The translations under genes were made by a program, and so were the position numbers. A DNA stretch of 36,241 nucleotides from Nemertoderma westbladi (lineage: Eukaryota > Xenacoelomorpha > Nemertodermatida > Nemertodermatidae), in contig JAUCBJ010006890.1 of assembly GCA_032718475.1 (NCBI GenBank), forward strand, positions 1 through 36,241, written 5' to 3'. The notes under the pieces are model-generated. The model worked only from the letters and a program-made list of their open reading frames with translations. It did not search any database and was not told the DNA's origin. Below, piece after piece: positions 1 to 9,533 of the stretch. Numbering within the stretch: position 1 is the first letter of the stretch; every line of letters starts with the position of its first letter.

Positions 1-430
1 CAGCGCCTGGGGGGGAACTGGCCAGCAAAGGCAAACGTATCAGTTATCCCACAAAAGCTTTTACAGTTGTCGAACTATCATCATACCAAATTTGGTAGCA
101 TATTATTGAAATTTGAAAAAAAAAATAGGGGCTTCGACTTGCTAAAAGTGGTTGCTGTATAAAGCCCCCTAAAAATGGTTGTTAAGGGAGATGGTGTATT
201 TACATGAGCCTATTAGCAATTCACAAAGAAAATGATTTTATTTCAATTTAATTTTATCGAATTATTTTTACGTAATTTATTTTAATTTCTTTGAAATAAA
301 TAAATTAGCATTCTTAGCAGCACAGCATGCCATTACGTGGATTGCGTGGGGGAAGCACAACTTTTTTAAGCCAGCATCGCACCTCAATGTAACCTGCAAT
401 GCAACCTGCCGATTAATAATATATTGTATA
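1..430. other. AT-rich flank with a dispersed repeat; no gene
   Basis: No coding signal was seen. Positions about 70-132 contain a segment (ATCATCATACCAAATTTGGT followed by GAAATTTGAAAAA and a short AATAGGGGC end) that recurs in inverted orientation at 11711-11776. The AAAAAAATAGGGGCT end alone recurs at 19281-19300. It is therefore a dispersed repeat of unknown type. Confidence 0.5.
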
Positions 431-620
431 TGGGGGCAGGAGGCTACTGTCCGTGTGGTTACTGTCCGGGGGGTTACTGATGGGGGGTTATTGTCCATGG
501 GGGCGACTGTCCGGGGCCTACTGTCCGGGAGGCTATTGTCCGTGGGGCGACTGTCCGACCGTAACTGTCCGGGGCTACTGTCCGGGGGGGGGGGGGGGGG
601 GGTTACTGTCCGTGGGGCGA
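431..620. repeat. GTCC/G-rich degenerate satellite, left block
   Basis: About 14-15-bp units of the form TACTGTCCGGGGGG or CGACTGTCCGTGGGG follow one another with small changes. A run of 19 G lies at 584-602. The same satellite resumes in the same orientation at 8732-8867, on the far side of the 6.8-kb transposon, so the two blocks look like one array split by insertions. Open frames here come from the repeat and are not genes. Confidence 0.85.
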
Positions 621-1918
621 CTGTCCAAGCGCAACTGCTACTCAGAACTGCTAATCAGAATGGGTTCCGTAAAGGTCGTGGGACCATGGAGCCCATTTTG
701 GCACTTAGAAGGATAATTGAAGAGTTATCAAACAGACAGGCAAGACAGGCATCTGGCTGTTATCTTTGTTGACTTCTTCAAGGCCTTTGATTCAGTCTCT
801 CGCTCACGTATGTTCAGCATACTTTCATTATATGGGATTCCTGATGAAATTATTGCAGCAATCAGATCAGTATACGATGGTTCGACAACATTTGTGTCTA
901 CATTTGACACAGAACCATTTGAAGTGTTATGGGGCGTCCTCCAAGGAGACACACTTGCACCATTCTTGTTCATTATTGTGGTTGATCATGTTCTACGCAT
1001 GTCCTTAGATCATCATAATGATGATGGGGTGATGATAACTCCACTTACTGGCTCCAGAAGTCGAGGAAATGCTGCCAAGTACGTAACTAACTGATCTAGA
1101 CTTTGCTGATGACTTAGGAGTACTCTCAGAATCACTAGAGGGAGCCCAACGGCTCCTCAGCTCATTAGAACATGCTGCTTCTAGTGTTGGTCTTTTTATT
1201 AACTCCAGAAAGACCAAAATTCTGACAGTTAACTTTGAAAGTCCTCAGCAAGTCTCTGATCGGATGAGCATAAGCTCAAAAGATGGTATGCTTGAGCATG
1301 TGGATGACTTCTGTTACCTGGGATCATGGATCCGGAAGTCAGGTAAGGACCTTCGAATACGTAAGGGAAAGGCATGGGCAGTCTTGAATAGGCTTTCCAG
1401 GATTTGGAAGTCACCGAGAATTAATCGGAAACTTAAGGTCCGATTATTTAGAGCAGCAGTAGTTCCAGTACTCCTCTATGGGAGTCCATGCTGGGCTCTA
1501 ACTGCTGAGAACACCAAATCTCTGGATGGCACATTCACAAGAATGCTACGCCGGGTTCATTGTGTCAAGTACAATGCACACATCTCCAACGAGACACTAT
1601 ATAACATTGGAGGTGTCTCATTGGTTCCCCCAAGCTTGACACTAGAACAAAATCGCATCCGCTTTGCAGGACATTGCTTTCGCCGTGAGGACCAGCCAGT
1701 GCATAAACTTGTACTTAGGCAGCCTCATGGAGTGAATAATCATGGTGGACAGCCCATGACTTTCTTGAGACGCATCTTAAAGGACACTGGCCTTGAAGAT
1801 GCGGATAATCTAGCAAATGTCATGGGTGAAGGGAGTTGTGGCGGAGCAATTTTGTCGATAAGCCGGCACAGCATTCTTAAAAATGCAGCTGCAATGCAGC
1901 ATGCCTATCCTAGTAGTA
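620..1918 (+). mobile_element. Decayed 5'-truncated LINE (non-LTR retrotransposon), copy 1
   Basis: Translation in three successive frames gives a reverse transcriptase: NQNGFRKGRGT near 655, then FVDFFKAFDS and GVLQGDTLAPFLFII in a second frame (about 755-1092), then LDFADD, the catalytic motif, in a third frame from 1093. It continues through YLGSWIRKS, LYGSPCWAL and RFAGHCFRRED to about 1850. At least two frameshifts (about 720-755 and about 1090) break it, so it is not functional. The endonuclease half is missing. The 3' end is a short TAG repeat (1911-1919), as in LINEs with simple-repeat tails. A possible target duplication is GTCCGTGGGGCG (608-619) against GTCCGGGGGGCG (1919-1930). The motif style resembles I/Nimb- or RTE-like elements; the clade is not settled. 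Confidence 0.85.
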
Positions 1919-1927
1919 GTCCGGGGG
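1919..1927. repeat. 9-bp target-site duplication, left
   Basis: GTCCGGGGG lies immediately before the left terminal inverted repeat. The identical 9 bp follow the right terminal repeat at 8732-8740. The first GT could also be the end of the LINE tail, so at least seven of the nine bases are unambiguous. Confidence 0.75.
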
Positions 1928-2143
1928 GCGTATTCCCAATCCTTACACTAGTAGGAACACATCTCGAATTGACGCTTGGGATTGGTTAATGAGCTATATT
2001 TTGATTGGACGTTGAAATCATGTAAGGAATGGAGAGAGGGGTCGAACTAGTGTAAGGGTGTCGTTTCACTTACTGTAGATGGCAGGTAGAGACAAAGTGT
2101 TCCAAACGCTGTAAGGAATGGAGAAAATGGGTGAAATCATGTA
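1928..2143 (+). repeat. Left terminal inverted repeat (~216 bp)
   Basis: It pairs with 8516-8731 in reverse complement with only scattered mismatches. A ~115-bp part of it (about 2012-2130) is repeated in tandem at about 2130-2252, sharing ATGTAAGGAATGGAGAGAGG and GTGTTCCAAACGCTGTAAGG. The repeated TGTAAGG words could be protein binding sites; this is inference. Confidence 0.85.
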
Positions 2144-2259
2144 AGGAATGGAGAGAGGGGGTCGAACTAGTGTAAGGATTTTATACTCAGTTTGCAGGTA
2201 GAAAGTGTTCCAAACGCTGTAAGGAATGGAGAAAATGGGTGAAATCATGTAAGGATTAT

Positions 2260-3345
2260 CTGCCTATTAAACGGTTCATTGTCAGGTAACAGTAAAAATA
2301 TATACGAATAACAATATACAATAGGGCTACATATATTCAGAGTGGAAATTACGTTTTATAAGGAATCGTTTTACAGAGCATTCTCCATGATTTTTCTGAT
2401 GGAAAAGATTGTAATAATATAGAAGCTAGCTTTATTGATAGTATTTACTATTGAAATTTATTCATTTGATGTTCATATTTAAAAGAATTTGTAAACATAA
2501 ATATTCTAATGAAATAAACTCATAATTTTTCAAATGATGTTTAGTATTTGTTCGATTTGCATTAATGTTTATCGAAAGGTTTCTGCGGCGCTTTTTAGCG
2601 CGTTAAGACATATTAAGTACCATGAGGTCGGCCAGCAGGCATCTGTTTACTTCCTGTTGTCAGAGCTACTCGTCGGCGCGCTAGTGCAGTTGGCTCCACA
2701 CGAATAGCAAATAGACTATTCCTAAGCAAACTTACAGTTTAACAGTTGAACTCTGTGTACAAAGGAATGTATCCCTAGACCCTAGTAGCCAATGTTCCAA
2801 TGGTTTCAGCACTAGGAACCCAGGCGCGCTTACGCGCGTCTGGGAGCCAACTAACAATATAATAATGCGTTCACAATAAATTATTAAAAAGGCAATTTCT
2901 CAAGCGCTTCAACTGCACTGTACACTACTGTATAACTAAAAAGTCATTCAGGATGACAGATTTCCCAGGAACTTACTGTAATAGACATTCAATTGTATTG
3001 AATCCAGGGCAAGAGTTTGTGTTGTATTCTGTGAAAGGAGCTATCAGCTGGGTAAAATGTTATTTGCGAGAGATCCCACTCTATAACGTGGCAATTGCTC
3101 AAATCCATTCAGCTGAATGGCACAGTAGAGCATTGATTCTGGGTTACAACTAATAAGCAATCAATGACAAATTCTCGTTGATTTGCACACCGACATCTAA
3201 TAATTGGATAAAGTGTGTTCGAGGGCAATGGATTGGAAATTGAGCTCAACATTGTTAAGATTAATTATCGTGTAACTTTCCTATTCCATGGCCGATACAC
3301 ATATAAACCACCATACAAAGTATCGTAGTGATTCACCGGAGCGTT
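2260..3345. other. Left-arm segment with no match in the right arm
   Basis: The right arm has only about 150 bp between its two inverted-repeat blocks (8365-8515), while the left arm has about 1.1 kb here. No convincing gene was seen; a 66-codon open frame at 2953-3153 has no recognisable product. A strong GC hairpin (CCCAGGCGCG, CTTA loop, CGCGCGTCTGGG) lies at about 2819-2844. The segment could be a nested element, but I found no clear TIR or target duplication for it. Confidence 0.4.
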
Positions 3346-3359
3346 TAGGCGGAGATAGA

Positions 3360-4030
3360 TCTACGAGGGGTAGGAGGTACAGGGTCATATTCTTGGAATC
3401 AAGGGGGTCGCCCCACATTCTATCCATTATGATCCCAGAACTACAAAAAAAACAAAAATTTGAAAAAAAATTTCATTTTCATCAGTAGACATCATTTTTA
3501 GTCTGTCGCGTTGACAAAAACTCATTTTCACCTTAGTCATAGTGATCGGAATCATTAATATGTTGTAAAAAGAGTTTGAGAGGTCGTATGAAGTTGAAAA
3601 TAGTCTCATTGGAATCGCAATCGTCGGTTTACTGTTAGTGAATTAAAAAATATTTATTTTTCAACAGCGAATAATTTTTTTCAGTATGAGATATTGTCTA
3701 AAATCAACTTTTCACCCTACTGTAGGCGTAGCGATCAGAAGTCTTAATATGCAGATATGTTGTAACAAGAGTTTGGAAGGTCGTATTAAATTGAAAATAG
3801 TCTCATTGGAAAATTGTTGCTGGGTCATCTTAACTTGAAATAAAGTCTCATTGGAACCACAATGATGATTAATTTACTAATAATGAGTTAAGAAAAAATT
3901 AACGGAACTCAAAGTCTGTTGTGTTGATGAAAGTTGACTTTTCACCTTAGCCAGTGATCAGAGTTATCATATATTGTATAAAGTGTGGAAACTCATCTGA
4001 ACTTTCAAATAAGTCATAGGAGCCGCAAAG
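3360..4030. repeat. Subterminal inverted block plus diverged tandem copies
   Basis: About 3360-3640 matches the reverse complement of about 8080-8350, sharing AATCAAGGGGGTCGCCCCAC and TTTCATTTTCATCAGTAGAC. The inner part is then repeated in diverged tandem copies at about 3510-3640, 3700-3830 and 3910-4025. Each carries a version of CTTTTCACCTTAG, then GTTGTAAAAAGAGTTTG, then a TAGTCTCATTGGAA-like segment. Their role is unknown. Confidence 0.7.
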
Positions 4031-4128
4031 TGAACGAATTTTCCTGTAGCTTTAGTTCAGCTGAGTTTATCAGCTTTAAGCTCTGCCACGTCGCCAACGT
4101 TCTACAGGAAGGCAGAGAGTTTGGCTTT

Positions 4129-4372
4129 TGGGTTGAACTTTGCCGGATGCCAGATAAACCGGGAAGATTTTGGCTTTTTGATTGACCTTTGCCGGATGCC
4201 AGATAAACCGGGAAGATGTTGGCTTTTTTACTGACCTTTGCCGGATGCCAGATAAACCGGGAAGATTTTGGCTTTTTGATTGACCTTTGCCGGATGCCAG
4301 ATAAACCGGGAAGATTTTGACTTTTTGATTGACCTTTGCCGGATGCCAGATAAACCGGGAAGATATTGAGAA
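4129..4372. repeat. 49-bp minisatellite downstream of the transposon gene
   Basis: Five copies of a 49-bp unit can be counted from the core GCCGGATGCC at about 4142, 4191, 4240, 4289 and 4339. Each is followed by AGATAAACCGGGAAGAT and a T-rich stretch. The array ends about 10 bp before the stop codon of the minus-strand gene, so it lies in its 3' untranslated part. Open frames across it are repeat translations. Confidence 0.9.
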
Positions 4373-4381
4373 TGATTAGGC

Positions 4382-7300
4382 CTACTTTTTAGATGGAAAA
4401 AGGAAGTCAAATGTGGCCCTGAACTCAGAGTGGTTATGTAGAATAAACTGCATATTTCGTGAAGATGAAGTTAAGTCCCAGTCTCCATCAACCAAACAGT
4501 TCATAATACCTTCCTTTGTGACCTCCTGAACATCATCGAAAGCAGGATATTTCCAACGTTTATCAGATACAGGATCTACCCGTTCCAAATGGTTCACAAC
4601 ATAAGTTGACTCCTTTCTTTCAAGAAGGTATCCTAATTCCCATGTGGATTTGCCTTCAAAAATCCACAATGTGGCACACATTCCATTGATGTCCACAGCC
4701 AATGAAGGAGCTGGTTTATCTATTGCTTTATCTTTGTCACTCTGTATGGCTAATATCATAGACAAGTCATCATTTGTAGGTAAGTCTACAACAGATCCTG
4801 TTGGTGGAGTTTGATTGCCAAGAAGCACCAGAAAATTTTCAAGCCGTTCATCAGGTGTTATCCCATTTAGACGATATAGCTCTGGTCGAATAGTAACATC
4901 TAACTTGTGTGTATGTTTAAAGTAAGATAATTCAGTTTTAACAATCCGATCTGACTGTAATTGACCTTTATCTTTAATTATTTCTTCGAGTTCATTTATA
5001 CAGGTAGCTGGTCCATTCCAAGATTTACAGTCCCTAAGAAGTTTTAATGTGTAATCTTTGACATTTTTGCTTTTCTCAATTTTTTCTTCTAATCTTTTCA
5101 GCTGTAGTTGTTTTTGTTTAGCAGACCAATTAAATTCTCTCTCACGAAGGATGGCATTGATCTTCTTTGTGGTTTCATCAACACACTTTGGTGATGCTTG
5201 ATACAATACCATATCGTTTCTGATGCCTCTTGCAGTAAATTTCTTATTTCGGAATTTCGCAACAGTTGCTATGTTACTGAATTTGCCCAAGTCCCGCTCT
5301 GCTTGTAAGTTGTTAGTTGGCAAATTTGCTAGCTCGCAATCTGTCAGTTTGTGCAACTCTGTAGTACGTGCGGGAGTATCAACTGCTGAGAAGCCATATT
5401 CTCTGCCACATTGCAGTTGTAAAACAGCAGCTGCATCTGTGCACATTAGCTCTATTAGCTTGACTTCCAGTGGACTATTGGGTTCTCTAATTGGTACATG
5501 TTTATAACTAATTATAAATTCTCCAAGGGTTTCAGTGCATCCTATCAATAGATCACTATGTAATTTTGGTAAGATCTTTAGGAGAGTTGACTGGTTTGAT
5601 AGCTCGATACAGTTTAGGTATGGAAGAGTTACCTTATGGGTAAAGTATGATAGTGCCCAGAGTTCAGTGATAAAAAACTCGCACTCCAAAAAGAGATTAC
5701 ATGTTTCAGTTAGTTGATTCGATTTGTGACTCTGAGCTAAAAGAGTTCTCAGAAGTGGTAATGCTTCTAGAATGGAAGCTGACATGTAACCTAATTTAGT
5801 AAATCTTCTCTCATGGTAGAGTGTCATGTGCTTCACTTTTCCCTCTTTCTCTAGGAGAATGTCAAACTCTTCAGCCAGTGAAGCTGCATTGGCAGACTTA
5901 TCATAGGCGACCAACTTAAGCAAGGCATTTAAACCTGCTAGAACTACTGCCTTTTTCCCTCGAAAGAATGTATGAAGTGAATAATTGGCAGCTTCCAGCT
6001 TTCCTCTAAGGTCTAATTGTCGCTCTAAGTCACACAAAACTGTCAGATTTGACCTATCAAATGCTTCAACTGTATGACTCTTACACAGTAAATGATACGG
6101 AATATAATCACTTCCAAGTTTGTCAGAAACTCCCTTCTCTATATTTAGATTTTTTGATACAGCATCCGTCATTACTGCAGTTGTGTTTTTCCATAGGGAC
6201 ATTGGACCAATAGCAGATGATAATGCCAGTGATGCAGCACAAGCTAAACGTTCATATGTTTCTGTAATTAATAGTATTATATTATCTCTATCCTCATACG
6301 CAAAAAACAGAGGACGCAAACGAAATTTAGTGTTGTTTGAGAATATCAATATGAGGCAAGGCCACTCCCCATCAATGTTATTTCTTGATGTTGTATCATA
6401 GTGGAGGGTGCACTTTATTTCACTGTTTTTTGTTGCTAAAGCAGTCCCTGCATCTTTTTCTACACCAGATGCTTGTAGTTGTTTGTGTTCAATTATTGTT
6501 TTTGAACTAGGTAGAACATATCTATATTTTCCGTAGTCTGTTGCCGAAACTGGAGTATTTGTTTTGGGTGATACAGTTTCTCGACAAACTCGTTTAGGGT
6601 TGGGCTCAATTGGTTCAGCTTCCAGGGTACAATTACTGTCTCCATTCTGTTCTTCGGGAGATAAAAAGTATTTATGCTTGTACAGATCTCTAGCCACTAC
6701 CTGGACAGCTATTCGTGACTTTTCTGCTGACAGTGCACATGAAGTTGATACATTTGCACATGTTGTTTTTATGTCACTTGTTAAGTTTCTCCTCTGGCGG
6801 ATTTCAATTCGGTCAATGAAATTGCAAATTGTCTGACTACTTTTTTCTATGTAAGACTTGGTGTTTCGGGCTAAACCTGAGCGATTGCTGCTTATGTTAA
6901 GGTTTATAGGCGAGCTTATTTCCCCATTAAAGCAGTCGTCATCAAAATTACTGTCAACAACCTCACTACCATCATCACCAAAGATGTGTTCTTCCTCTAT
7001 TCTGGTGAGTTCCTGTTGGTCTTGACTTTTTTGTTGCTCGGCAGTTATTTTCAATTCGTATTCAGTATCTATTTGATCGCTAAGATAACCAGTCCGCTGC
7101 TTGCTTAATTGCCCAAAATAAAATGCACGTTCATCTGTATCAAAATTATCTGGAACCGCTTTAGTGTTCAATATGGACAAAACTGAATAATTATTATCCC
7201 TCCAGTTACGCATTCTCTCTCTCTTACTTTTACAAGACCTCCCTTTCATGGTTACTTTATTGAAATAATCCAAAATGTGAGCCCGAAGTTTTCGCTTTAT

Positions 7301-7528
7301 GGTGCTTCTAGATGCAATATTATCAGCTCCAAAGGCTTTGCACCACATATTGTTAAGGGAATTTGAATATGCAGTAATTGCCTTCGTTCTAAGGGCAGAC
7401 TCTTTATCTGCCTTAGGTGAGCCGCCTGGGGCATAATTGGTAATTGCAATAACAGCCTCATAAATGAAGGGTAATTTGTCACCCAAAACAAATACTATGT
7501 CACACTGAGCAAGTGATTGAGATGTCAT
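4382..7528 (-). CDS. Putative transposase of the 6.8-kb transposon (~1048 aa), family not recognised
   Basis: One uninterrupted frame runs from an ATG at 7528 to a TAG at 4382-4384. A longer reading begins at a TTG codon at 7537; I prefer the ATG. The only large gene inside the element, it is probably the mobilising enzyme. Features, numbered from the ATG: a basic N-terminal part (KRKLRAHILDYF near 80, KSKRERMRNW near 100); a low-complexity acidic linker (about 165-200); LHYDTTSR with Asp378; AVMTDAVSKN with Asp455; HLLCKSHT with Cys482 and His485; TNNLQAERDLG with Glu744; a Lys/Glu-rich likely coiled coil (about 795-830); and a C-terminal block ending VDGDWDLTSSS. The D-D-CxxH-E order is what an RNase H-like (DDE) transposase with an insertion domain could show. 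That is inference, because I could not match MULE, hAT, Kolobok or KDZ signatures convincingly. No BED or other clear zinc finger was seen. Confidence 0.65.
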   Translation of the reverse strand: MTSQSLAQCDIVFVLGDKLPFIYEAVIAITNYAPGGSPKADKESALRTKAITAYSNSLNNMWCKAFGADNIASRSTIKRKLRAHILDYFNKVTMKGRSCKSKRERMRNWRDNNYSVLSILNTKAVPDNFDTDERAFYFGQLSKQRTGYLSDQIDTEYELKITAEQQKSQDQQELTRIEEEHIFGDDGSEVVDSNFDDDCFNGEISSPINLNISSNRSGLARNTKSYIEKSSQTICNFIDRIEIRQRRNLTSDIKTTCANVSTSCALSAEKSRIAVQVVARDLYKHKYFLSPEEQNGDSNCTLEAEPIEPNPKRVCRETVSPKTNTPVSATDYGKYRYVLPSSKTIIEHKQLQASGVEKDAGTALATKNSEIKCTLHYDTTSRNNIDGEWPCLILIFSNNTKFRLRPLFFAYEDRDNIILLITETYERLACAASLALSSAIGPMSLWKNTTAVMTDAVSKNLNIEKGVSDKLGSDYIPYHLLCKSHTVEAFDRSNLTVLCDLERQLDLRGKLEAANYSLHTFFRGKKAVVLAGLNALLKLVAYDKSANAASLAEEFDILLEKEGKVKHMTLYHERRFTKLGYMSASILEALPLLRTLLAQSHKSNQLTETCNLFLECEFFITELWALSYFTHKVTLPYLNCIELSNQSTLLKILPKLHSDLLIGCTETLGEFIISYKHVPIREPNSPLEVKLIELMCTDAAAVLQLQCGREYGFSAVDTPARTTELHKLTDCELANLPTNNLQAERDLGKFSNIATVAKFRNKKFTARGIRNDMVLYQASPKCVDETTKKINAILREREFNWSAKQKQLQLKRLEEKIEKSKNVKDYTLKLLRDCKSWNGPATCINELEEIIKDKGQLQSDRIVKTELSYFKHTHKLDVTIRPELYRLNGITPDERLENFLVLLGNQTPPTGSVVDLPTNDDLSMILAIQSDKDKAIDKPAPSLAVDINGMCATLWIFEGKSTWELGYLLERKESTYVVNHLERVDPVSDKRWKYPAFDDVQEVTKEGIMNCLVDGDWDLTSSSRNMQFILHNHSEFRATFDFLFPSKK

Positions 7529-8079
7529 TGTATTCAAGTAATAATAATACTATTGAGAGAATTGAGTAGGCCTAACATTACTACAGAACTGCAATTACAG
7601 AAGTGGCATCTGAAGACATAGCTAGCTGCATTCCTAAGCTGTATAAAATATGCTTATACTGTAATTATGGTCCAATTGTTGACCATATATATACCAATGC
7701 AGAAATATTTTTGCGCAGTAATCCTTAAGATAAATCTAATATTATATCATCAAATTTCAAAATTTTCATTAACACATTTTTTTCACAATGAAATTATATA
7801 TATTAGATAAATCATTTATATATTAAAACAATTAAAGTCACTGTTAACTAACTATATTTATTGAACATTATTTTTGTAAATAATTTATTAAAATTAAATA
7901 TATATTAAAGTTAATTAGCTGTAAATAGCACAATGTCGGTACTTATTACCAACTAAAAATCAAACTATCTGGGTATGAAATGCGTTTCAAACAATGTAAT
8001 TTTTAACAAAATATGGATAACTTCGTCAATTTTTACAGTATTGCTGCGAAACTATTGATCAGGGGTCTTCAAAAGTGTG

Positions 8080-8365
8080 TTCTATACCCACTAAATCGGC
8101 AATTGCGGTTCCAATGATACCACTTTCGAGTTCATAGGACCATTGAAACTCTATTTACATCATATTCACTACACAACCCACTATGCGTAAGGTAAAAATG
8201 GGACATATGGCACCAAAATTAATGTCTACTGATGAAAATGAAATTTTTTTCAAAATTTTTTTGTTTTTCATAATTCTGAGATGATAGCGGTCAGAATGTG
8301 GGGCGACCCCCTTGATTTCAAAGACATGACCTAAAAAGTGCTATCTACCTCCTACCCCTGAGTCA
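8080..8365. repeat. Right subterminal inverted block
   Basis: This is the reverse-complement partner of about 3360-3640. The shared blocks include GTGGGGCGACCCCCTTGATT and GTCTACTGATGAAAATGAAA. It is more diverged than the terminal repeats. It exists here as one copy, whereas the left arm has several. Confidence 0.7.
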
Positions 8366-8515
8366 AATATACAACATTGACAATCTATTTGTATTATAGA
8401 CACTAGAGCAACCCTGTAGAAACCATAACAACAACACTATTATAGGCCTACTGACTAGCTAATGTCACCTGCTGCTGCTTGCATACTCTTCTAATACTGT
8501 TGGTATAATAACCCT

Positions 8516-8731
8516 TATATGATTTCACCCATTTTCTCCATTCCTTACAGCGTTTGGAACACTTTGTCTCTACCTGCCATCTACAGTAAGTGAAACGACA
8601 CCCTTACACTAGTTCGACCCCTCTCTCCATTCCTTACATGATTTAAACGTCCAATCAAATAATAGTTTATTAACCAATCCCAAGCACCAATTCGTGATGT
8701 GTTCCTACTGGTGTAAGGATTGGGAATACGC
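8516..8731 (-). repeat. Right terminal inverted repeat (~216 bp)
   Basis: Read on the minus strand it starts GCGTATTCCCAATCCTTACA at 8731 and follows the left end to about 8516. It lacks the tandem second copy that is present on the left. Confidence 0.85.
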
Positions 8732-8867
8732 GTCCGGGGGCTACTGTCCGTGGGGCAACTGTCCGACCGCAACTGTCCGGAGGGACTGTCCGGGGGGCTA
8801 CAGTCCGTGGGGTTATTGTCCGGGCTGCTACTGTCAGGGGGGTTACTGTCCGGGGGGCGACTGTCCT
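8732..8867. repeat. Right TSD and right block of the GTCC/G-rich satellite
   Basis: GTCCGGGGG (8732-8740) is the right 9-bp target duplication. It runs directly into further CTACTGTCCGTGGGG-like units in the same orientation as 431-620. This supports insertion of the transposon into a pre-existing satellite. Confidence 0.8.
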
Positions 8868-9533
8868 AGAACCGGTAATTGTTATAATACCGTACCCGGA
8901 TGATGCAAAGTTTCCTATTTAAAATGACAATTTTGAATTGACAGATATGAGTTTGTACAGGTCCTTAATTCCAAATATGAAAATAAAAGTTTCCCTTTGT
9001 CAAAATATAAAACATTGTCATTTTTAAGACATAATACAAATACAAACAATCCTCCAGCATGGTATATTATGATAATTCATTAACAAAATAACAATATACT
9101 TAATATACACCAAATATAGTATACAGTATGGCCTACAAAGTAAGGTTAGATTGATATGTAAATAGATATTGCATAGATATTATTTGTATATACCATTACT
9201 TTGCACAAATTTGTAATAGATTTACTAAATTGGAAATTCATTTGATAGTATTAGTATATATTGTTTATTATTTATTTGTTGTTTATTTAACAATGTAGTA
9301 TAAATAAATATTGCAACAACCCAATTGTAACTCATTTGGTGGCAAATTAAATTTTATCTAGACAGTTTGAAAATTGAATGTCAGTAAGGCAACATATATC
9401 TAGGTAGATTCTAGAAAAGTCGAATTGCAAAAGCCCAAAAAATGCAAGACATCTTGTGTATAGAGGGAAGGTAGGCATAAACTAAATAGGATTGTTAATC
9501 CTAAGGAATTGGTACATAGTAGTGTGAGTGTGG
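8868..9533 (-). terminator. AT-rich region with the PKMYT1 3' UTR and poly(A) signals
   Basis: On the minus strand three AATAAA hexamers lie at 9264-9269, 9271-9276 and 9282-9287, about 245-270 nt past the PKMYT1 stop codon. They are plausible cleavage and polyadenylation signals. The rest is AT-rich, without a coding frame or clear repeat. Confidence 0.5.

Larger units (their letters stand above)
1928..8731 (-). mobile_element. 6.8-kb TIR DNA transposon with intact ORF, superfamily unassigned
   Basis: Both ends begin GCGTATTCCCAATCCTTACA when read inward and stay about 93-95% alike for about 216 bp (1928-2143 and the reverse complement of 8516-8731). A perfect 9-bp duplication GTCCGGGGG flanks the element. 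Inside, a second, more diverged inverted pair (about 3360-3640 and 8080-8350) lies on either side of one long uninterrupted gene on the minus strand (4382-7528). The left side also has tandem subterminal repeats and a 49-bp satellite just past the gene's stop. TSD length and long TIRs fit Mutator-like elements, but the protein does not obviously match MULE transposases. The 1.1 kb at 2260-3345 has no counterpart on the right and may be a nested insertion. The unbroken ORF and similar ends suggest recent activity. Confidence 0.8.

Noticed and set aside
453-772. Gly/Cys-rich plus-strand frames near 0.45-0.77 kb
   Set aside because: They are translations of the GTCC/G-rich satellite running into the decayed LINE.
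4129-4410. Small proteins with PGRFWLFD or LPGLSGIRQ repeats
   Set aside because: They are translations of the 49-bp minisatellite.
5223-6836. Several 60-94 codon plus-strand frames
   Set aside because: They are shadows of the ~1048-codon minus-strand gene, which has clear coding continuity.
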